DNA of 64,000 nucleotides from the NCBI RefSeq assembly GCF_000013025.1, contig NC_008358.1:3286001-3350000 (forward strand), written 5' to 3'. Numbering within the stretch: the stretch's first letter is position 1; the number at the start of each line of letters is the position of its first letter. The notes beneath the pieces are model-generated. The model saw only the letters and a list, made by a program, of their open reading frames with translations. It did no database searches and had not been told where the DNA came from. Shown piece by piece: positions 61,134 through 64,000 of the stretch. Source of the DNA: Hyphomonas neptunium ATCC 15444 (GTDB lineage: Bacteria; Pseudomonadota; Alphaproteobacteria; Caulobacterales; Hyphomonadaceae). The position numbers and the translations under genes are program-made.

Positions 61134-62043
61134 GTCCCCCGCCGCTCCTCCGCAGATTTTCGACCGCGACAAGCTCAAAGCTCGCCGGCAGACCTTTGCC
61201 CGGCACTTTCAGGACTATGACTTCCTGCGCGCCCGCGTGTCGAGCGATCTTGAAACCCGCGTGGCCGACACGCCGCGCATTTTCGAGGCCGCACTGGAAC
61301 TGGGCGGCGCCAATGGCGGTCTCTCCGAGACACTTCTGGGACAAAACAGGACAAAATCGGTCACCATTGCCGACACGGCAGACGCGTTTCTCGATGCCGC
61401 CCGCGCACGCGGACTAGACGCCGTCTTTGCCGATCCCGAAGCGCTGCCTTTTGAAGCGGAACGGTTCGACCTGATTGTCTCTCCCCTCATTCTGCATTGG
61501 GTGAACGATCTTCCAGGCGCCCTGGTGCAGATCCGCCGCGCGCTCAAACCCGATGGCCTGTTCCTCGGCGCCCTCTTCGGCGCGGGCACGCTGGCAGAAC
61601 TGCGCGAAGTGCTCAGCGAGGCGGAAAGCGAGCTGATGGGCGGTCTCAGCCCGCGCCTTTCCCCGCTTCCGGGGTTGCGGGACATGGCAAGCCTGCTCCA
61701 GCGCGCTGGCTTTGCCCTGCCGGTGGTTGACCGGGATACCGTGACCGTCCGCTACAGGGAGCCTGAAGGCCTCTTCCGCGATCTCAAAGGGATGGGCGAA
61801 CGCGCCGCCTTCGCGCGGGGGGTCGGCCGCCCCCTGCCCCGGCGGGTGCTCGCCAGGGCCATGGCACTTTACCGGGAACGGTTCTCTGATCCCGATGGCC
61901 GCGTGCGCGCCACCTTCGAGATCGTGCACCTGTCAGGCTGGGCGCCGGCGCCGGGCCAGCCAAAGCCGCTGAGACCGGGCAGCGCAAAGGCCAGCATGGC
62001 CGACGCGGTGAAGCGGGCGGGACAATCTGGAAAAGATAGCTGA
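61132..62043 (+). CDS. SAM-dependent methyltransferase (NDUFAF5/BioC-like)
   Basis: Class I methyltransferase of 303 residues. FARHFQDYDFLRARVSSDL is the family's N-terminal signature; motif I is relaxed (ALELGGANGGLSETLL), followed by FADPEALPFEAERFDLIVSPLILHWVNDLPGALVQIRRALKPDGLFLGALFG, close to NDUFAF5/BioC relatives. The mitochondrial homologue hydroxylates or methylates complex I subunit. ATG 61132 lies in CATG shared with comF's start and has no clear Shine-Dalgarno; its leader would be comF's antisense. Confidence 0.85.
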   Translation: MSPAAPPQIFDRDKLKARRQTFARHFQDYDFLRARVSSDLETRVADTPRIFEAALELGGANGGLSETLLGQNRTKSVTIADTADAFLDAARARGLDAVFADPEALPFEAERFDLIVSPLILHWVNDLPGALVQIRRALKPDGLFLGALFGAGTLAELREVLSEAESELMGGLSPRLSPLPGLRDMASLLQRAGFALPVVDRDTVTVRYREPEGLFRDLKGMGERAAFARGVGRPLPRRVLARAMALYRERFSDPDGRVRATFEIVHLSGWAPAPGQPKPLRPGSAKASMADAVKRAGQSGKDS

Positions 62044-62050
62044 GGCAGGC

Positions 62051-62230
62051 TCAGGCCTGGACGAGGTTATCCTCGACCGTCTGGTAGATTTCGTTATTTG
62101 CGTCCGCAAAAGCCGTCACGCCGCCGATAATGGCAAGCACCATCAGGCCAGCAATGAGCCCGTATTCAATCGCCGTTGCGCCGCGCTCGTCGCGTGCAAG
62201 GCGCAGCATCAGGGTCTTGGTCAGGCGCAT
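62051..62230 (-). CDS. Flp-family type IVb pilin
   Basis: A 59-residue prepilin. The TadV-type cleavage site is RDERGATAIEYGLIAGLM, with Gly before the cleavage, Glu+5 and Tyr+6, and the hydrophobic pilin helix up to about residue 45. A small C-terminus ends DNLVQA. ATG 62230 overlaps the mutT stop (TGATG), with a GTG one codon upstream as alternative. No tad genes are in the window. It is the last gene of an argJ-mutT-flp arrangement, so it has no separate promoter in sight. Confidence 0.9.
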   Translation of the reverse strand: MRLTKTLMLRLARDERGATAIEYGLIAGLMVLAIIGGVTAFADANNEIYQTVEDNLVQA

Positions 62231-62646
62231 CACAGCTCCGCTTGGGCTTGCTCCAGCAACCAGTCGAACAGAGGCAGGTCTGCCGGTGGCGCCGGATAGT
62301 CTCGCAGCCTTGCAGGCTCGACCCAGGCGATGGCTTGCCCCTCGCGCGGATGAATTACCCCGGTCCAGCTTTCACAGCCATAAAGTGGCATGAGAAGGTG
62401 AAAGTCGGGGTAAGTGAAGCTGGCAAATGTCAGCGGTTTGAGTGCCTCTTCCTTAACCACAATGGAGAGCTCCTCGTGAAGCTCGCGCGCCAGCGCCGCC
62501 TCCGGCGTCTCGCCCGGATCAACCTTGCCACCAGGAAACTCCCACAGCCCGGCGAGCTGCTTGCCTTCCGGGCGCTGGGCGAGAAGGATACGGCCCGTCT
62601 CGTCTTTCAGCGCGGCCGCCACCACCAGCAGGAGACGCTGGCTCAT
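62230..62646 (-). CDS. mutT: 8-oxo-dGTP diphosphatase
   Basis: Nudix hydrolase of 138 residues that cleans oxidised guanine nucleotides. The Nudix box is GGKVDPGETPEAALARELHEELSI (split over residues 37-60), with the metal-binding REL.EEL core intact. LLAQRPEGKQLAGLWEFPGGK is the MutT lead-in and PHLL-like FHLLMPLYGCESW the base-recognition strand. ATG 62646 overlaps the argJ stop by 4 bp; an upstream in-frame start would add 18 residues of argJ sequence. Confidence 0.92.
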   Translation of the reverse strand: MSQRLLLVVAAALKDETGRILLAQRPEGKQLAGLWEFPGGKVDPGETPEAALARELHEELSIVVKEEALKPLTFASFTYPDFHLLMPLYGCESWTGVIHPREGQAIAWVEPARLRDYPAPPADLPLFDWLLEQAQAEL

Positions 62647-63893
62647 GTCCGGTAGGCGCCGTTGATGTCGACATAGCCGTGGGTCAGATCGCAGGTCCAC
62701 ACAGTTGCCCGGCCGGTCCCGGCACCCACCGACACACGGATCGCAAACTCCGCCTTGGCAAACACCGCGCTGGCCGCCGCCTCGTCATAATCGGGCGCCC
62801 GCGCGCCATCCCTGGCCACCTGAACATCATCAAACCAGATCGCCAGCCGGTCGGCCTCAATCGGCTCATACGCCTTGCCAACCGCCATGACGATCCGGCC
62901 CCAATTGGCGTCGCCGGCCGCCATCGCGGTCTTGATCAGCGGGGAATTGGCAATCTCGCAGGCAATCTTCTTGGCAGAGGCCGGGGACGCGGCGTCCTCC
63001 ACCGTAATCGTGGCGACCTTGCTGGCTCCTTCCCCATCCTTCACCACCTGCATCGCCAGATCGAGGCAGACGGTCTTCAGCGCCGCCGTAAACGTCCGGA
63101 AGCGCAAGTCTTCCTCGGACGTCACCGGCGCCATGCCGCTCGCGCCCGTGGCAAACACCATCAGCGTGTCGGAGGTGGAGGTGTCCCCATCAACGGTAAT
63201 CGAATTGAACGTCTCGTCCGCCACCTGCTTCAGCGCGCTCTGGAGCAGCTCCGGGGCAATGGCCGCATCGGTGAATACGTAAGACAGCATCGTCGCCATG
63301 TTCGGCGCAATCATGCCCGAGCCTTTGGCGATCCCGGCAAAGCGCACCTCGGCACCCTCAATGCTGGCCACCGTCCCGGCGCCCTTGGGATAGGTGTCGG
63401 TCGTCATGAACGCCCGCGCCAGCTTCTCCCAATCGGGCGCGCCAAGTTTTCCCGCCAGATCCGGCACAAACGCGCCCACATAGTTCGGGTCGCTCAATGG
63501 CTCGCCGATCACGCCCGTCGCCGCCAGGAAGCACTGCTCCTTCGCCACGCCCAGCGTCTGCGCCAGCGCCGTCAGCGTCGCCTCATTCTTCAGCACGCCC
63601 TTCGGCCCGGTAAACGCATTGGAATTGCCCGAATTGGCAATCAGCGCCGCTGCCTTGCCGCCGCCTGCCTCCAGCGCCTCCCGGCACCAGCGCACATCCG
63701 CCGACGCCGTCAGCGAGCGCGTATACACCCCGGCGCAGGTCGTGCCCGGATCAAAGGTCACGAGAAACACGTCATCGCGCTCAATGCCCCGGCGCGCATA
63801 AAAGCCACGGCTGCCAGAGGCCGCCTTCAGGCCGCGCGCAGCAGGAAGCGCCGGAAAGCTGGCCGGCGCAAAGGGCGAAGGGGTAAGGTTCAC
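62643..63893 (-). CDS. argJ: bifunctional ornithine acetyltransferase/N-acetylglutamate synthase
   Basis: Ntn-type enzyme of arginine synthesis that transfers acetyl from N-acetylornithine to glutamate and, if bifunctional, from acetyl-CoA. 416 residues. Self-cleavage site is KGSGMIAPNMATML with the Thr nucleophile; IANSGNSNAFTG, TVDGDTSTSDT and AAGDANWGRIVMA are family motifs, and the end HGYVDINGAYRT matches. Start is GTG 63893, overlapping the preceding gene's TGA (GTGA). First step of a coupled argJ-mutT-flp run. Confidence 0.95.
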   Translation of the reverse strand: MNLTPSPFAPASFPALPAARGLKAASGSRGFYARRGIERDDVFLVTFDPGTTCAGVYTRSLTASADVRWCREALEAGGGKAAALIANSGNSNAFTGPKGVLKNEATLTALAQTLGVAKEQCFLAATGVIGEPLSDPNYVGAFVPDLAGKLGAPDWEKLARAFMTTDTYPKGAGTVASIEGAEVRFAGIAKGSGMIAPNMATMLSYVFTDAAIAPELLQSALKQVADETFNSITVDGDTSTSDTLMVFATGASGMAPVTSEEDLRFRTFTAALKTVCLDLAMQVVKDGEGASKVATITVEDAASPASAKKIACEIANSPLIKTAMAAGDANWGRIVMAVGKAYEPIEADRLAIWFDDVQVARDGARAPDYDEAAASAVFAKAEFAIRVSVGAGTGRATVWTCDLTHGYVDINGAYRT

Positions 63894-64000
63894 AATTCAT
63901 CTCCAGTGAGGGCTTTGGCCGAAGGCTCGGGCGCGTTTTCCGGCGCATAATCTGCTCCGCCGCCTTCCTCAATACGTGCCTCGGTGCGCAGGCGGCGCAG
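63890..64000 (-). CDS. C-terminal end of a gene upstream of argJ (partial)
   Basis: Only the last 36 codons are in the window: a charged helix RRLRTEARIEE followed by a Pro/Glu/Ala tail. Its TGA overlaps the argJ GTG. In many alphaproteobacteria a parvulin-type peptidylprolyl isomerase precedes argJ and ends with a similar LR.EA.IE helix, so that is the best guess. Confidence 0.45.
   Translation of the reverse strand: MRRLRTEARIEEGGGADYAPENAPEPSAKALTGDEL

Noticed and set aside
1..64000. CRISPR arrays, insertion sequences, prophage, integrase or attachment sites
   Set aside because: No regularly spaced repeats with spacers, no transposase or integrase motifs, and no duplicated tRNA end near tRNA-Arg were seen.

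Overview
The window is a gene-dense, high-GC stretch of ordinary chromosome from an alphaproteobacterium, most likely a Caulobacterales/Hyphomonadaceae-type organism. Clade markers are the two hallmark enzymes of the ethylmalonyl-CoA pathway (Ccr and Ecm), a COQ9-family protein, an aa3-type oxidase subunit IV, DUF1178, DUF2794 and CC0125/CC1285-family proteins, a CtrA-type TTAA-N7-TTAA site, and GTTC-N7-GTTC repeats of the alphaproteobacterial LexA type. I see no prophage, insertion sequence, integrase, CRISPR array or plasmid backbone. I recognise one tRNA gene (Arg, anticodon ACG).

Layout. 1-9 kb: truncated AI-2E-type permease, HerA-like ATPase with a small lipoprotein, aldehyde dehydrogenase, GST, PQQ-type sugar dehydrogenase lipoprotein and an MFS pump. 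9-16 kb: a protease-like/RimK fusion, ethylmalonyl-CoA mutase, a D-amino-acid transaminase, and divergently crotonyl-CoA carboxylase/reductase. 16-24 kb: a MarR regulator with a perfect operator-like inverted repeat, purA, a PagL-like deacylase, then a serine operon (serC to serA) interrupted by a GNAT gene and an AT-richer CdiI-like immunity gene. 24-30 kb: beta-oxidation-type enzymes (SDR, thiolase, MaoC), nitroreductase, vWA protein and fatty-acid desaturase. 30-34 kb: an unusual zinc-finger-like membrane protein, then epmB-epmA facing efp. 34-39 kb: signalling (PilZ, OmpR-type regulator, hybrid PAS kinase, sigma-like protein). 39-45 kb: tRNA-Arg, two peptidases and gamma-glutamyltransferase, thymidine kinase, rhodanese, ferredoxin-NADP reductase. 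45-54 kb: NaChBac-type channel, hydrolase, redoxin plus DsbD, SapC, DUF885 peptidase. 54-64 kb: a small gene under apparent LexA control, DUF2794, COQ9, rpsU, an ABC exporter pair, oxidase subunit IV, DUF1178, glutaredoxin, ComF, a methyltransferase, Flp pilin, mutT, argJ and the tail of the gene upstream of argJ.

How the genes fit together. Ccr and Ecm carry acetate and C2-derived carbon through the ethylmalonyl-CoA pathway, and the SDR, thiolase and MaoC genes fit the same acyl-CoA metabolism. epmA and epmB supply the modifying enzymes for the EF-P encoded next to them. DsbD and the adjacent redoxin look like a periplasmic thiol-redox unit. The hybrid kinase and sigma-like protein are translationally coupled and face an OmpR-type regulator.

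The best candidates for something new are: (1) an unrecognised 112-residue gene at 53690-54028 with tandem LexA boxes against its start codon; (2) a 12-bp-phased four-copy repeat next to it; (3) rpsU, which has a good Shine-Dalgarno sequence but ATA where the start codon should be; (4) a membrane protein with a DnaG-like CHC2 finger; (5) an orphan contact-dependent-inhibition immunity gene inside the serine operon.
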